A DNA stretch of 40,698 nucleotides from JACVRU01 sp040905885 (GCA_040905885.1 JBBDQR010000065.1:1-40698), one strand, 5' to 3'; counted from the first letter of the stretch, positions 7,810 to 16,554 are shown. Made by a program: numbers and translations. The notes: generated by a model from the sequence alone, not told the origin.

Positions 7810-7833
7810 GTGAAGGAGCTGCTTCTCGCGTAG
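7810..7833 (+). CDS. Leucine leader peptide of leuS attenuator
   Basis: A seven-residue frame, MKELLLA, starts at GTG 7810 and ends at TAG 7831. It has three consecutive leucine codons (CTG, CTT, CTC) and lies between a good promoter and a terminator hairpin ahead of leuS. The likely role is ribosome-mediated attenuation: stalling at the Leu codons when charged tRNA-Leu is scarce would favour an antiterminator and read-through into leuS. It is probably leaderless. It is too short for ordinary gene finders. Confidence rests on the combination of promoter, Leu codons and terminator. Confidence 0.7.
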   Translation: MKELLLA

Positions 7834-7837
7834 ACCA

Positions 7838-7904
7838 GGGAGGCAACGCGGCCACTGCCGTGCAGCTCTCCCCTGAGCCTCTCGCCCGAGAGGCTCTTTC
7901 GTTT
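7838..7904 (+). terminator. leuS attenuator: antiterminator segment and intrinsic terminator
   Basis: The terminator is a perfect 9-bp stem GAGCCTCTC (7875-7883) / GAGAGGCTC (7888-7896) with a GCCC loop, followed by TTTCGTTT (7897-7904). Upstream GGGAGGC (7838-7844) can pair with GCCTCTC (7877-7883) of the 5' arm with one G-U pair, which would block the terminator. It can alternatively pair with CTCCC near 7868-7873. Segment 7837-7851 resembles the T-box core (AGGGTGGTACCGCGG) at 12 of 15 positions but lacks the essential TGG. There is also no room for Stem I, so I prefer leader-peptide attenuation. Confidence 0.75.
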
Positions 7905-7915
7905 CAGGAGGACGG

Positions 7916-10276
7916 ATGGAGTACGACGCCAACCGAGTCGAGCGCAAGTGGCAAGAGGTCTGGGAGGCCGAGCGCGCCTTCGAAATCTCCGACGACGACC
8001 CGCGGCCGAAGTCGTACGTGCTCGAGCAGCTGCCCTACCCCTCGGGGAGGCTGCACATGGGCCACATGCTCGTCTACACGATCGGCGACGTCGTCGCGCA
8101 CTTCCGGCGGCGGAACGGCATGGCCGTCCTGCACCCGCAGGGCTTCGACTCGTTCGGCCTCCCCGCCGAGAACGCGGCCATCCGCGAGGGCGGCCACCCG
8201 CGGGAGAGCACCGAGGGCCACATCGAGCACATCCGGCGCTCGATGAAGCGGATCGGCTGGTCCTACGACTGGTCGCGCGAGCTCTCCACCCACGACCCCG
8301 GGTACTACCGCTGGCAGCAGTGGACGTTCCTGCGCTTCCTCGAGCGCGGGCTCGCCTACCGCAAGGGCGCGCCGGTCAAGTGGTGCCCCAAGGACCAGAC
8401 CGTCCTGGCGAACGAGCAGGTGCACGACGGCCGCTGCGAGCGCTGCGGGACGCCGGTGGAGATGCGCGTGATGGAGCAGTGGTTCTTCCGCGTCTCCGAC
8501 TACGCGCAGGAGCTGCTCGACGACCTCGAGCGGATCGACTACCCGGAGCCGATCGCCGCCCGCCAGCGGAACTGGATCGGCCGCTCCGAGGGCGCCGAGC
8601 TCCTGTTCCGGATCGAGGAGCTGGACGAGGACCTGCCCGTCTTCACGACCCGTCCCGACACGCTCTTCGGCGCGACGTTCTTCGTGCTGGCGCCCGAGCA
8701 CGAGCTCGTCGAGCGGCTGGCGGCGGACCAGCCCGAGCTGGACGAGTACGTGCGGCGGGCTGCGGCGAAGAAGACCGTGGAGCGGGCCGCGGCTGAGGAG
8801 AAGACCGGCGTGCTCACGCGCGTCCACGCAGTCAATCCCGTCAACGGCGAGCGCCTCCCGGTCTACGTCGCCGACTACGTGCTGCCCGACTACGGCACCG
8901 GCGCGATCATGGCCGTGCCGGCCCACGACGAGCGCGACCGCCAGTTCGCGGAGGCGTTCGGGCTGCCGGTGGTCGAGGTCGTGACCGAGGAGGGCGTGCT
9001 CGTCCGCTCCGGCGACTTCGACGGGCTGCCCGCCGAGGAGGGGGGCCGCCGGATCGTCGAGCGGCTCGAGTCCGAGGGCCGCGGCCGCTTCGCGATCAAC
9101 TTCCGCATCCGCGACTGGGGCTTCTCGCGCCAGCGCTACTGGGGCTGCCCGATCCCGATCGTCTACTGCGACGCCTGCGGGATCGTCCCCATCCCGGACG
9201 ACGAGCTGCCCGTCCTCCTGCCCGACGTCGACGACTACCGGCCGAGCGGCAAGCCGCCGCTGGCCCAGGCCGAGGACTGGGTGCGCGTCGCTTGCCCGAG
9301 CTGCGGCGGGGAGGGACGGCGCGAGACCGAGACGATGGACACCTTCGTCGACTCGTCCTGGTACTTCCTGCGCTACTGCGACGCGCACAACGACCGCGCG
9401 CCGTTCGACCGGGAGCTCGTCGATCGCTGGAACCCCGTCGACCTGTACGTCGGCGGCTCCGACCACGCGACGATGCACATGATCTACGCGCGGTTCTGGG
9501 TCAAGGCGCTGAACGACCTCGGCTTCGTCGGGTTCCGCGAGCCGTTCGCGCGCTTCTTCACCAACGGGTGGGTGACGGTCGGCGGCGCGAAGATCTCCAA
9601 GCGCGCCGGCAACACCGTCAGCCCGGACGAATTCATCGAGCGCTACGGCGCAGACGCCTGCCGCCTGAACATCCTGTTCCTGGGCCCGGCCGACCAGAAC
9701 ATGGAATGGACCGAGGCGAGCGTCGAGGGGATGTCCCGCTTCGTGCGCCGGCTCTGGCGGCTCGTCGGGGAGGTCGCAGAGCGCGCGCCCTCTGGAGAGC
9801 CGGCGGGCGGGCCGCTCGCGCGGAAGGCGCACGAGACGATTGCGAAGGTGACCGACGACGTCGGCCGCCGCTTCGCCTTCAACACGGCGATCGCGGCCGT
9901 GATGGAGCTGGTCAACGAGCTCTCACGGGAGACCGACGGCCCGGACTCACGCTTCGCCGCCGAGACGGCGGTCTCGCTGATCCAGCCGTACGCGCCGCAC
10001 GTCGCGGAGGAGCTGTGGGAGCGGCTCGGGCACTCCCGGCTGTGGGAGCACCCGTGGCCGGAGGCCGACGCGGCGCTGCTGGCGCGGGAGACGTTCGAGC
10101 TGGTCGTGCAGGTGAACGGGAAGGTGCGCGACCGCCTGGAGCTGCCCGTCGGGCTCTCCGACGACGAGCTCGTCGAGCGCGCGCTCGCCTCACCGCGCGT
10201 CCAGGCCCAGCTGGACGGCAAGCAGGTGCGGAAGACGGTCGTCGTCCCGCAGAAGCTCGTCAACCTCGTCGTCTAG
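7916..10276 (+). CDS. leuS: Leucyl-tRNA synthetase
   Basis: Charges tRNA-Leu. Class-I signature HMGH at residues 47-50. The CP1 editing domain shows TTRPDTLFGATF and GTGAIMAVPAHDERD. The second class-I signature is KISKR at about 559-563, where most bacterial LeuRS have KMSKS. The C-terminal anticodon-binding and VQVNGKVR regions are present. The 786-residue length is a little below the usual 800-870. The start ATG at 7916 is preceded by AGGAGG (7906-7911), an unusually strong ribosome-binding site compared with its leaderless neighbours, as expected behind an attenuator. Expression is probably controlled by leucine supply through the leader at 7774-7904. Confidence 0.97.
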   Translation: MEYDANRVERKWQEVWEAERAFEISDDDPRPKSYVLEQLPYPSGRLHMGHMLVYTIGDVVAHFRRRNGMAVLHPQGFDSFGLPAENAAIREGGHPRESTEGHIEHIRRSMKRIGWSYDWSRELSTHDPGYYRWQQWTFLRFLERGLAYRKGAPVKWCPKDQTVLANEQVHDGRCERCGTPVEMRVMEQWFFRVSDYAQELLDDLERIDYPEPIAARQRNWIGRSEGAELLFRIEELDEDLPVFTTRPDTLFGATFFVLAPEHELVERLAADQPELDEYVRRAAAKKTVERAAAEEKTGVLTRVHAVNPVNGERLPVYVADYVLPDYGTGAIMAVPAHDERDRQFAEAFGLPVVEVVTEEGVLVRSGDFDGLPAEEGGRRIVERLESEGRGRFAINFRIRDWGFSRQRYWGCPIPIVYCDACGIVPIPDDELPVLLPDVDDYRPSGKPPLAQAEDWVRVACPSCGGEGRRETETMDTFVDSSWYFLRYCDAHNDRAPFDRELVDRWNPVDLYVGGSDHATMHMIYARFWVKALNDLGFVGFREPFARFFTNGWVTVGGAKISKRAGNTVSPDEFIERYGADACRLNILFLGPADQNMEWTEASVEGMSRFVRRLWRLVGEVAERAPSGEPAGGPLARKAHETIAKVTDDVGRRFAFNTAIAAVMELVNELSRETDGPDSRFAAETAVSLIQPYAPHVAEELWERLGHSRLWEHPWPEADAALLARETFELVVQVNGKVRDRLELPVGLSDDELVERALASPRVQAQLDGKQVRKTVVVPQKLVNLVV

Positions 10277-11014
10277 ATGCGGACGGCGCTCGTGTCCGAC
10301 GTCCACGGCAACGCCGTGGCGCTGGAGGCCGTGCTCGCCGACCTCGACCGGGAGCCCGTCGACCAGGTGGTCGCGCTCGGCGACATGGCGCAGGGCGGTC
10401 CGCAGCCGGCCGAGGTGGTCGACACGGTGGCGGCGCTCGGCTGGCCGGTCGTGCTCGGCAACGCCGACGACTTCCTGCTCGATCCCGACGCCGGCGCGGA
10501 GGAGGCGACCGAGCGCCAGCTCGAGGCCCGGGCCTGGTCGGTCGAGCGCCTGGGGCCGGGGCGGCTCGAGACGATTCGCGGCTTCGCTCCGACGGTCTAG
10601 GCCGGCCTCGGCGGCGGGCACACGCTCCTCGCCTTCCACGGCTCGCCCGGGTCCTACGACGACTTCCTCTTCCCCGCCACGCCGGAGGGCGTCTTCCGGG
10701 CGCTCCTCGGTGACGCCCGCGCCTCCGTCCTCGCCGGCGGGCACATCCATCTCCAGTTCCTCCGCCGGGGGGTGGGCGACGCGGTCTTCGTCAACCCGGG
10801 CAGCGTCGGGCTCTCGTACGACCACGAGCAGGCGGACGAGGAGTTCAGGGCCGACCCCTGGGCCGCGTACGCCGTGATCGAGACGGACGGCGCGGGCCGG
10901 CTCGAGGTCGCGTTCCGCCGCGTGCCGCTCGATCCCGGCAAGCTCGTGGCCGCCGTCCTCGAGAGCGGGATGCCCTACCCGGAGGACGTCGCGGCACGCT
11001 GGCGCGCTCGCTAG
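10277..11014 (+). pseudogene. Calcineurin-like metallophosphoesterase interrupted by an amber codon
   Basis: The frame opens with VSDVHGN and GDMAQGG, typical metal-binding motifs, continues to a TAG at 10598-10600, and then stays open in the same frame to 11014. The second part shows FHGSPG, GGHIHLQF and NPGSVG, the remaining conserved motifs of YfcE-like phosphodiesterases. The 245 codons make a full-length enzyme with a single stop codon in the middle. TAG is a normal terminator here (carB, leuS, holA and hemW end with it), so recoding is unlikely. A point mutation (from CAG or GAG) or an assembly error is likely. The start directly abuts the leuS stop. Confidence 0.85.
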
Positions 11015-11496
11015 CCCTCGGTGTGCTTGAGCTCCGAGATCCGCCGCTGCGCCTCGGCGAGCGCCATTCGTCCGGAGCAGACCGTCTCGTGGAGGTCCCG
11101 CTCGACCCGGTCGACGCGGAGCGCCTGCTCGATCGGCTGAGGCCAGAGATTCCGCGGATCGGTCGGGTGGCCGCCGAGGCCGAGGCTGATCAGGTGGTCC
11201 TCCTGGTAGTCCGCGGGCTCGCCTTCGCGCTGGTACGTCTCCATCTGCTCGAGCTTGAGCCGGTTCGTGTACTCGGTGGGCGGCCGGATCGAGCTCGTCC
11301 AGCCGTCGACGCAGATCGTCTGGGCGATCGTGTCCTGGGTCACCTGCGGGTTGAGGACGCCGGGCGTCACCGTCCAGCTCGCGCGCTCGGGCGAGAACGC
11401 CGGCCCTCGGCGGGCGCCGAGGAGCAGGAAGAGCGCGGCCGCCGCAAGGGCGGCGAGGGCGAGAGCGAGGAGCTCGGGGCGGCGGCGGCGGCGCAC
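11011..11496 (-). CDS. Membrane-anchored protein with an HNH-like motif
   Basis: One N-terminal hydrophobic segment follows a run of arginines and should anchor or export the protein; the rest would then face outside. The C-terminal half has EDHLISLGLGGHPTDPRNLWPQ-type spacing (DH...LGG...NLWP), seen in small HNH-nuclease-like proteins of actinobacteria. A single conserved Cys pair may form a disulfide. I chose the GTG at 11496, which puts the Arg run and hydrophobic segment at the very N-terminus. An ATG at 11565 would add 23 residues. It converges with the phosphoesterase, with stop codons overlapping. Nuclease activity is a guess. Confidence 0.7.
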   Translation of the reverse strand: MRRRRRPELLALALAALAAAALFLLLGARRGPAFSPERASWTVTPGVLNPQVTQDTIAQTICVDGWTSSIRPPTEYTNRLKLEQMETYQREGEPADYQEDHLISLGLGGHPTDPRNLWPQPIEQALRVDRVERDLHETVCSGRMALAEAQRRISELKHTEG

Positions 11497-11594
11497 GGCC
11501 TCCGACGCTAGCGGCGTCCGCCGCCCGCGCAAGCAGGCGGCACGGAATCGGCACGCTCCTGTCACCCACGCGTCACACCTGCGCCGCCATCCTG

Positions 11595-12194
11595 GTGGAG
11601 GTGACCTCCTCGTTCCCCTTCACGCGCCGGCAGGCGCTCGCCGGCGCCGTCGCGCTGCTCGTCGTCCTCGCGCTCGGCGGTCGCCTGCTCGCGCGTCCCG
11701 GCGGCACCGCCGACGCGCTTCCCGTCGAGCCCGTGGCCGTCGCCGAGGCGACCGAGCGCGCGTCGCCGGAGCAGGTCGTGGTGCACGTGGTCGGCGCGGT
11801 CAGAAGCCCCGGCCTCTACCGGCTCGACGACGGCAGCCGCGTCGCCGACGCGCTCGCCCTCGCCGGCGGCACGACGCGGAAGGCCGATCTCACGGCCGTC
11901 AACCTCGCCGCGCTGCTGCTCGACGGGACCCAGATCGTGGTGCCGAAGGTCGGTCCGGGCCCGGCGGCCGCCTCGGGGACTGATGCCTCGGGAGCGCCGG
12001 CGGGTCCCATCCGTCTCAACTCGGCGACCGTCGAGGAGCTGCAGGAGATTCCCGGCGTCGGCCCCGTCACCGCGCAGCAGATCGTCGCCTTCCGGGAGCA
12101 GAACGGTCCCTTCCGCTCGGTGGACGAGCTCGACGCGGTTCCGGGGATCGGCCCGAAGCGGCTCGAGCAGATGCGGGAGCTGGTGGTGCCGTGA
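11595..12194 (+). CDS. comEA: Competence protein ComEA
   Basis: DNA-binding receptor of natural transformation, anchored in the membrane with its DNA-binding part outside. The N-terminal transmembrane segment is at about residues 12-33. An SLBB domain (VVHVVGAVRSPGLYRL...) follows at about 60-120, then a low-complexity linker, then tandem helix-hairpin-helix motifs (IPGVGPVTAQQIV and VPGIGPKRLEQM) at the C-terminus. Start is GTG 11595; a second GTG at 11601 is equally possible. The stop overlaps the comEC start (GTGA), so the two are coupled. Confidence 0.93.
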   Translation: MEVTSSFPFTRRQALAGAVALLVVLALGGRLLARPGGTADALPVEPVAVAEATERASPEQVVVHVVGAVRSPGLYRLDDGSRVADALALAGGTTRKADLTAVNLAALLLDGTQIVVPKVGPGPAAASGTDASGAPAGPIRLNSATVEELQEIPGVGPVTAQQIVAFREQNGPFRSVDELDAVPGIGPKRLEQMRELVVP

Positions 12195-13648
12195 CCGGCA
12201 GGCTCCTCCGCTCGTACCCGCATGTGCTGCTCGGCTCGGCCTGCGCCGGCCTCGCCGCGGCGAACCTCATCCGGCCCGGGTCCTTCCTTGCACTGGTGGC
12301 CGCTCTTGCCGCGCTCGCCGCGGTGGCGGCTGGGCCGGCCTTGCGCGTGCCGCTGCTGGCGGCTGCGCTGCTCTCCACGGGCTGGTGGTGGGGCGGGGCG
12401 CGGCTCGACGCGCTCGACGAGAGCGTCCTCGTCGCGCACGTCGGCGAGAGCGCCAGGGCGCTGGCCGTCGTCAGCGGCCCGCCGCGTCACGGCACCTACG
12501 CGCTGCGGATGCCGGCCGAGGTGCGGCGCTTCGGGCAGCAGCAGGTCCGGGAGCGCGTCCTGCTCGTCCTCCCGCTCGGCCGCGCCCCGCCTCAGGGGGC
12601 CGTCCTGGAGCTGATCGGCGGGCTCGAGCTCCCGCGCACGTCCGACACCGGCTTCGACGAGCGGCGCTGGCTGCGCCGCCAGGGCGTCGCCGTGGTCCTC
12701 GACGCCACGGTCTGGCGCCAGGTCGGCCGGCGCGGCGGGCTCGGACTCCTGGCGGATCGGCTCCGCAGCCATATCGAGCGGACGATGGCCCCCACCGTCG
12801 GTGGGGAGCGCGGCGCCGTGCTCGTAGGCGTCGTCCTGGGAGCCGACGAGGGACTGTCGCGCGACCTCCAGGACGCGTTCCGGGCCTCCGGCCTCTACCA
12901 CCTGCTGGCCGTCTCGGGGCAGAACATCGTCTTCATCGCCCTCGGCGTGCTGGGCGGAGCCTGGCTGCTCGGAGTCCCGCGCTGGCTCGGCGAGCTCGGC
13001 GTGCTGGCCGCGATCGGCGCTTACACGCTCGCGGTCGGCTGGCAGCCGTCCGTCGTCCGCGCCGGCGTGGCGGGGGCAAGCGCGTCGCTCGCGTGGCTCG
13101 CCTCCCGTCCGCGAGACCGCTGGTACGCGCTGCTCCTCGGGGCCGCGGTGCTGCTCGCGTGGAATCCGTACTCGCTGCTCGAGCCCGGGTTCCAGCTGTC
13201 GTTCACCGCGGTGGCGGCGATCTTCGTCGGCGTCCAGCGTCTCCAGCGCACGCTGGAGGGATATCCCGTGCCCCGGAAGCTCGGGCTCCTGTTCGTCGTG
13301 GCGACCGTCTGCGGCGTCGCCACTGCGCCGATCCTTTGGCTGCGGTTCGGCGCCGTTCCGGTGTACTCCGTCCCGGCGAACGCGATGGCGGAGCTGAGCG
13401 TCGGGCCGATGTTGGGGCTGGGCCTCGTCGCCTCGGTCCTCCATCCCGTGCTGCCGGAGGCGGCCGCCGCGCTCGGCTGGGCCGCCGGCTGGCTCGCGGC
13501 CTACCTCGTCTTCTGCGCCCGGCTTTGGGCCTCGCTGCCGGGCGCCCAGATCACGTCCGAGCACGAGCTCGCGGTCGCGGGCCTGGTCGTCGCCTCGGGG
13601 CTGACTATCATCGCCGCGTGGCCGAGGACCTCAAGCCGGCGTACCTGA
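12191..13648 (+). CDS. comEC: Competence channel ComEC, short form without beta-lactamase domain
   Basis: Polytopic inner-membrane channel for single-stranded DNA uptake. The protein has N-terminal membrane helices, a DUF4131-like soluble segment, and the Competence domain with the diagnostic FRASGLYHLLAVSGQN motif (about residues 233-248), followed by about eight hydrophobic segments. At 485 residues it ends after the Competence domain. Many ComEC proteins continue with a metallo-beta-lactamase-like domain (about 750 residues in total), which is absent here and not encoded immediately downstream. Start GTG overlaps the comEA stop. holA begins inside its last codons. Confidence 0.92.
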   Translation: MTGRLLRSYPHVLLGSACAGLAAANLIRPGSFLALVAALAALAAVAAGPALRVPLLAAALLSTGWWWGGARLDALDESVLVAHVGESARALAVVSGPPRHGTYALRMPAEVRRFGQQQVRERVLLVLPLGRAPPQGAVLELIGGLELPRTSDTGFDERRWLRRQGVAVVLDATVWRQVGRRGGLGLLADRLRSHIERTMAPTVGGERGAVLVGVVLGADEGLSRDLQDAFRASGLYHLLAVSGQNIVFIALGVLGGAWLLGVPRWLGELGVLAAIGAYTLAVGWQPSVVRAGVAGASASLAWLASRPRDRWYALLLGAAVLLAWNPYSLLEPGFQLSFTAVAAIFVGVQRLQRTLEGYPVPRKLGLLFVVATVCGVATAPILWLRFGAVPVYSVPANAMAELSVGPMLGLGLVASVLHPVLPEAAAALGWAAGWLAAYLVFCARLWASLPGAQITSEHELAVAGLVVASGLTIIAAWPRTSSRRT

Positions 13649-14622
13649 TCGTCGGGAGCGACGGGCCGAAGGTCACCCGCGCCGTCCAGCGGCTCCGGGC
13701 GCGCATGGGCGAGGAGAGCGTCGAGCTGCTCTCGGCCCGTGAGGCGAGCGGCGAGGACACCGTGGCCGCCTGCAACGCGCTCGGCCTCTTCGGGGGCGGC
13801 GGCCGCCTGGTGGTCGTGCAGGACGCGGAGGCGTGGAAGGCGCCGGACGTGAAGTCCCTCGCCGCCTACCTGGAGGCGCCGGCGCCGGACACGGTCGTCG
13901 CGCTGACGGGCGAGGTCAAGGCCGACTCCGCGCTCGGCAAGGCCGTCGCCAAGCACGGCCAGGTGCTCGTCTACGACGCTCCCAAGCGGGCGCTGCCGCG
14001 CTGGGTCGCGGAGCAGCTGGAGCGTCTCGGCGCGAAGGCGGAGCCCGACGCCTGCGCGGCGCTCGTCGAGCTCGTGGGCGACGACCTCGACGAGCTCGCG
14101 GGCGAGATCGACAAGCTGGCCGTCTGGGCCGGAGGGGAGACCATCACCGCCCGCGACGTGCAGGCGATCGGCACCGGGCGCGCCGAGACGTCGATCTTCG
14201 CCCTCACGGACGCCTGGGGCCGGCGCGACGTCGCCGCCGCGCTGACCGCGACGGAAGAGCTGCTCGAGCGCTCCGACCGGCCCCGCCGCGACGAGCTCCT
14301 GCGCCTCGCCGGGCTGCTCGCCAACCACGTGGGGCGCGTCCGCCGCTGCCAGGCGCTCGCCGAGGAGGGCGTCCGGCCCCGCGACGCTGCGGGACGGCTC
14401 AAGATGCACCCCTTCGCGGCCGAGAAGGCGTTCGCGCAGGCGCAGAACTTCTCCGTCGACGAGCTCCGGGAGGCGACCGTCCGCCTCGCCGCGCTCGACC
14501 TCGCCCTCAAGGGCGGCAGCCGCCTCAGCGGCGACCTCGAGTTCGAGCGGACGCTCGTCGAAATCACGCGCCCGGCGGGCGCGAAGGTCCCGGCGGGCGC
14601 CACGGCGCCCGCGGAAGTCTAG
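13618..14622 (+). CDS. holA: DNA polymerase III delta subunit
   Basis: Clamp-loader subunit that opens the beta sliding clamp. The protein (334 residues) shows the YLIVGSD start, the LFGGGGRLVVVQ segment after the first third, a LVGDDLDELAGEIDKL helix typical of the delta AAA+ lid, and a C-terminal helical domain. GTG at 13618 lies 6 nt after TATCAT (13606-13611), so it may have its own leaderless promoter inside comEC, which it overlaps by 31 nt. comEC followed by holA and rpsT is a common order in bacteria. It converges with rpsT with overlapping stops. Confidence 0.93.
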   Translation: MAEDLKPAYLIVGSDGPKVTRAVQRLRARMGEESVELLSAREASGEDTVAACNALGLFGGGGRLVVVQDAEAWKAPDVKSLAAYLEAPAPDTVVALTGEVKADSALGKAVAKHGQVLVYDAPKRALPRWVAEQLERLGAKAEPDACAALVELVGDDLDELAGEIDKLAVWAGGETITARDVQAIGTGRAETSIFALTDAWGRRDVAAALTATEELLERSDRPRRDELLRLAGLLANHVGRVRRCQALAEEGVRPRDAAGRLKMHPFAAEKAFAQAQNFSVDELREATVRLAALDLALKGGSRLSGDLEFERTLVEITRPAGAKVPAGATAPAEV

Positions 14623-14924
14623 GAGCTCTTGCGGCGGCCGCGCTTCGGCGCCGGCTCGGGCGGCGTCACGGCCGAGACGAGCCGGGCGACCTGGGACTTG
14701 CGCCGGGCGGCCTTGTTCCTGTGGATCGCCCCGCGGGCGGCCGCGAGATCGAGGTAGTGCTCGAGGCGGCGGCGCTGCTCGGTGACGGCCGCGGAATCGC
14801 CTTCCTGCACGGCGGACTCGAGGCGCCGGGTGAGCGTCTTGATCGTCGAGCGGTAGCGCAGGTTCTCGAGCCGCTCCTCGGTCGCGATGCGCACGCGCTT
14901 CTTCTGTTGCTTGATATTGGGCAT
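14619..14924 (-). CDS. rpsT: 30S ribosomal protein S20
   Basis: Primary 16S rRNA-binding protein. From the ATG at 14924 it starts MPNIKQQKKRVR, the usual S20 opening, and continues through the helical, Lys/Arg-rich body with IHRNKAARRKSQVARLV. The C-terminus carries a short basic tail (PKRGRRKSS) that makes the protein 101 residues, slightly longer than most. The upstream in-frame ATG at 14972 overlaps murJ and is not needed. It is transcribed against holA and divergently from murJ with only 38 nt between the starts. Confidence 0.96.
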   Translation of the reverse strand: MPNIKQQKKRVRIATEERLENLRYRSTIKTLTRRLESAVQEGDSAAVTEQRRRLEHYLDLAAARGAIHRNKAARRKSQVARLVSAVTPPEPAPKRGRRKSS

Positions 14925-14962
14925 CTTCGGCAGGACGCCCGCCGGCCGGCGGGCGAGGAGCG

Positions 14963-16552
14963 ATGGTAGCAAAGCCGAAACTACCGCCCATGGCCGCTTC
15001 GGAGCGCCCGCGCCGCCTTGCCCGCTCGACGGCGATCTTCGCCGCAGCGACGGGGCTGTCGCGCGTGCTCGGGCTCGCGCGCGAGATGGTCGCGCGGGCC
15101 TACTTCGGCGTCGAGGGAGCCGGGATCAACGCCTTCACGGTCGCGTTCCAGATCCCGAACCTCGTCCGCACGCTCGTCGCCGACCAGGCGCTGACCGGGG
15201 CCTTCGTGCCCGTCTTCAGCGAGCTGCTCGCGAAGGGGGAGCGCGCGCGCGCCTGGCGGCTCGCCTCGACCCTCTTCTGGCTCTTCCTGCTCGGGCTCAC
15301 GGGCCTGACGGCCCTGTTCGTCCTGCTGGCGCCGTGGGTGATGGGGCTGTTCGGCTACGAGGGCGACCTCGTCGTCGGCCTCGCGCGGCTGCTGTTCCCG
15401 ATCGTGGCGCTGCTCGGGGTCTTCGGCGTGCTCGTCGGGATCCTCAACAGCTACGAGCACTTCACGCTGCCGGCGCTGACCCCGGTGTTCTGGAACCTCG
15501 TCATCATCGCCGGGCTCGCGATCGGCGTCCCGGCCGTCGACGGCGAGGACGCGAAGCTCTACGTCTACGCCGGCGCGATCCTCGCCGGCACCGTCCTCCA
15601 GACGCTGCTCCCGCTTCCCTGGCTGCGCGGCCGGGACGGCAGCCTCCGCGTCCTGATCGACTGGCGCGACCCGGCCGTGCGGCGCGTGTTCGTCCTCATG
15701 GGCCCGGTCACGCTCGGGCTCGGGCTCATCAACTTCAACCAGGTGATCGGGACGCTCTTCTCTGCCCGCCTGATCGACGCGACGTTGGCTCCCGCGGCGA
15801 TCGACGCCGCCTTCCGCCTCTACATGCTCCCGCAGGGGATGTTCTCCGTCGCGGTCGCGACCGTGCTCTTCCCCGCGCTCTCGCGCCTCGCGGCGCTGGG
15901 AGACATCGACGCGTTCCGGCGCATGACCGCGGCCGGCCTGCGGCAGATCGCGTTCCTGCTCGTGCCGGCGAGCGTCGCCTCGGCCGTCCTCGCCGAGCCG
16001 ATCGTCCGCCTGCTCTACGAGCGGGGGGAGTTCGGTCCCGACGAGACGGTCGTCGTCGCCCAGGCGCTCGCGGCCTTCTCGCTCGGGCTCACGTTCAACG
16101 GCGCGATGCTGATGCTCAACCGCGCCTTCTTCGGGCTGCAGGCTCCGTGGATGCCGACGGCGGTCGCGCTCGGGAACCTCCTGCTCAACGCGGCCCTCTA
16201 CGGCGCGCTCTACCGCGTCGGCATCTGGGGGATCCCGCTCGCGATCTCGCTCGCGAACGTCGCCGGCACCGCGGCGCTGCTCGTCCTGCTCCGGCGGCGG
16301 ATGGGGAGGATCGACCTGCGCGAAACCGGCCGCGCGACCGGCCGGATCGTCCTTGCCGCCGGCGCGCTCGCGGCGGTCGCCTACGCCGCCTGGTGGGGCC
16401 TCGACGCCGCCCTCGGCCGCTCGCTCTCGGCCCAGATCGTCAGCGTCGGCGGCGCGCTGACAGCCGGCGGAGGAGTCTATCTGCTCCTCTGCCGGGCGCT
16501 CGGGGTGGCCGAGCTGCAGGCGCTACTCTCGTTGCGCCGCCGCCGGGCTTGA
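14963..16552 (+). CDS. murJ: Lipid II flippase MurJ
   Basis: Integral membrane flippase that moves lipid II across the cytoplasmic membrane for peptidoglycan synthesis. 529 residues with about 14 hydrophobic segments. MurJ-type hallmarks are the N-terminal GLSRVLGLAREMVARAYFG segment, the LVADQALTGAFVPVFSELL loop and the MLPQGMFSVAVATVLFPALSR stretch. ATG 14963 is preceded by GAGGAG; ATG 14990 is a possible alternative. The N-terminal basic arm precedes the first helix. It is a MOP-superfamily member, and an O-antigen or teichoic acid flippase is less likely given these motifs. lepA starts 2 nt after its stop. Confidence 0.94.
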   Translation: MVAKPKLPPMAASERPRRLARSTAIFAAATGLSRVLGLAREMVARAYFGVEGAGINAFTVAFQIPNLVRTLVADQALTGAFVPVFSELLAKGERARAWRLASTLFWLFLLGLTGLTALFVLLAPWVMGLFGYEGDLVVGLARLLFPIVALLGVFGVLVGILNSYEHFTLPALTPVFWNLVIIAGLAIGVPAVDGEDAKLYVYAGAILAGTVLQTLLPLPWLRGRDGSLRVLIDWRDPAVRRVFVLMGPVTLGLGLINFNQVIGTLFSARLIDATLAPAAIDAAFRLYMLPQGMFSVAVATVLFPALSRLAALGDIDAFRRMTAAGLRQIAFLLVPASVASAVLAEPIVRLLYERGEFGPDETVVVAQALAAFSLGLTFNGAMLMLNRAFFGLQAPWMPTAVALGNLLLNAALYGALYRVGIWGIPLAISLANVAGTAALLVLLRRRMGRIDLRETGRATGRIVLAAGALAAVAYAAWWGLDAALGRSLSAQIVSVGGALTAGGGVYLLLCRALGVAELQALLSLRRRRA

Positions 16553-16554
16553 CC

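Noticed and set aside
7837..7875. T-box riboswitch before leuS (AGGGAGGCAACGCGG resembles the T-box core)
   Set aside because: The TGG that pairs with the tRNA acceptor end is absent, and there is no space for Stem I between the promoter (TAGAAT 7797) and this segment. The leader peptide with three Leu codons explains the region better.
10598..10600. Pyrrolysine or stop-codon reassignment at the amber codon
   Set aside because: TAG ends several intact genes here (carB, leuS, holA, hemW), and the position is not a conserved catalytic residue.
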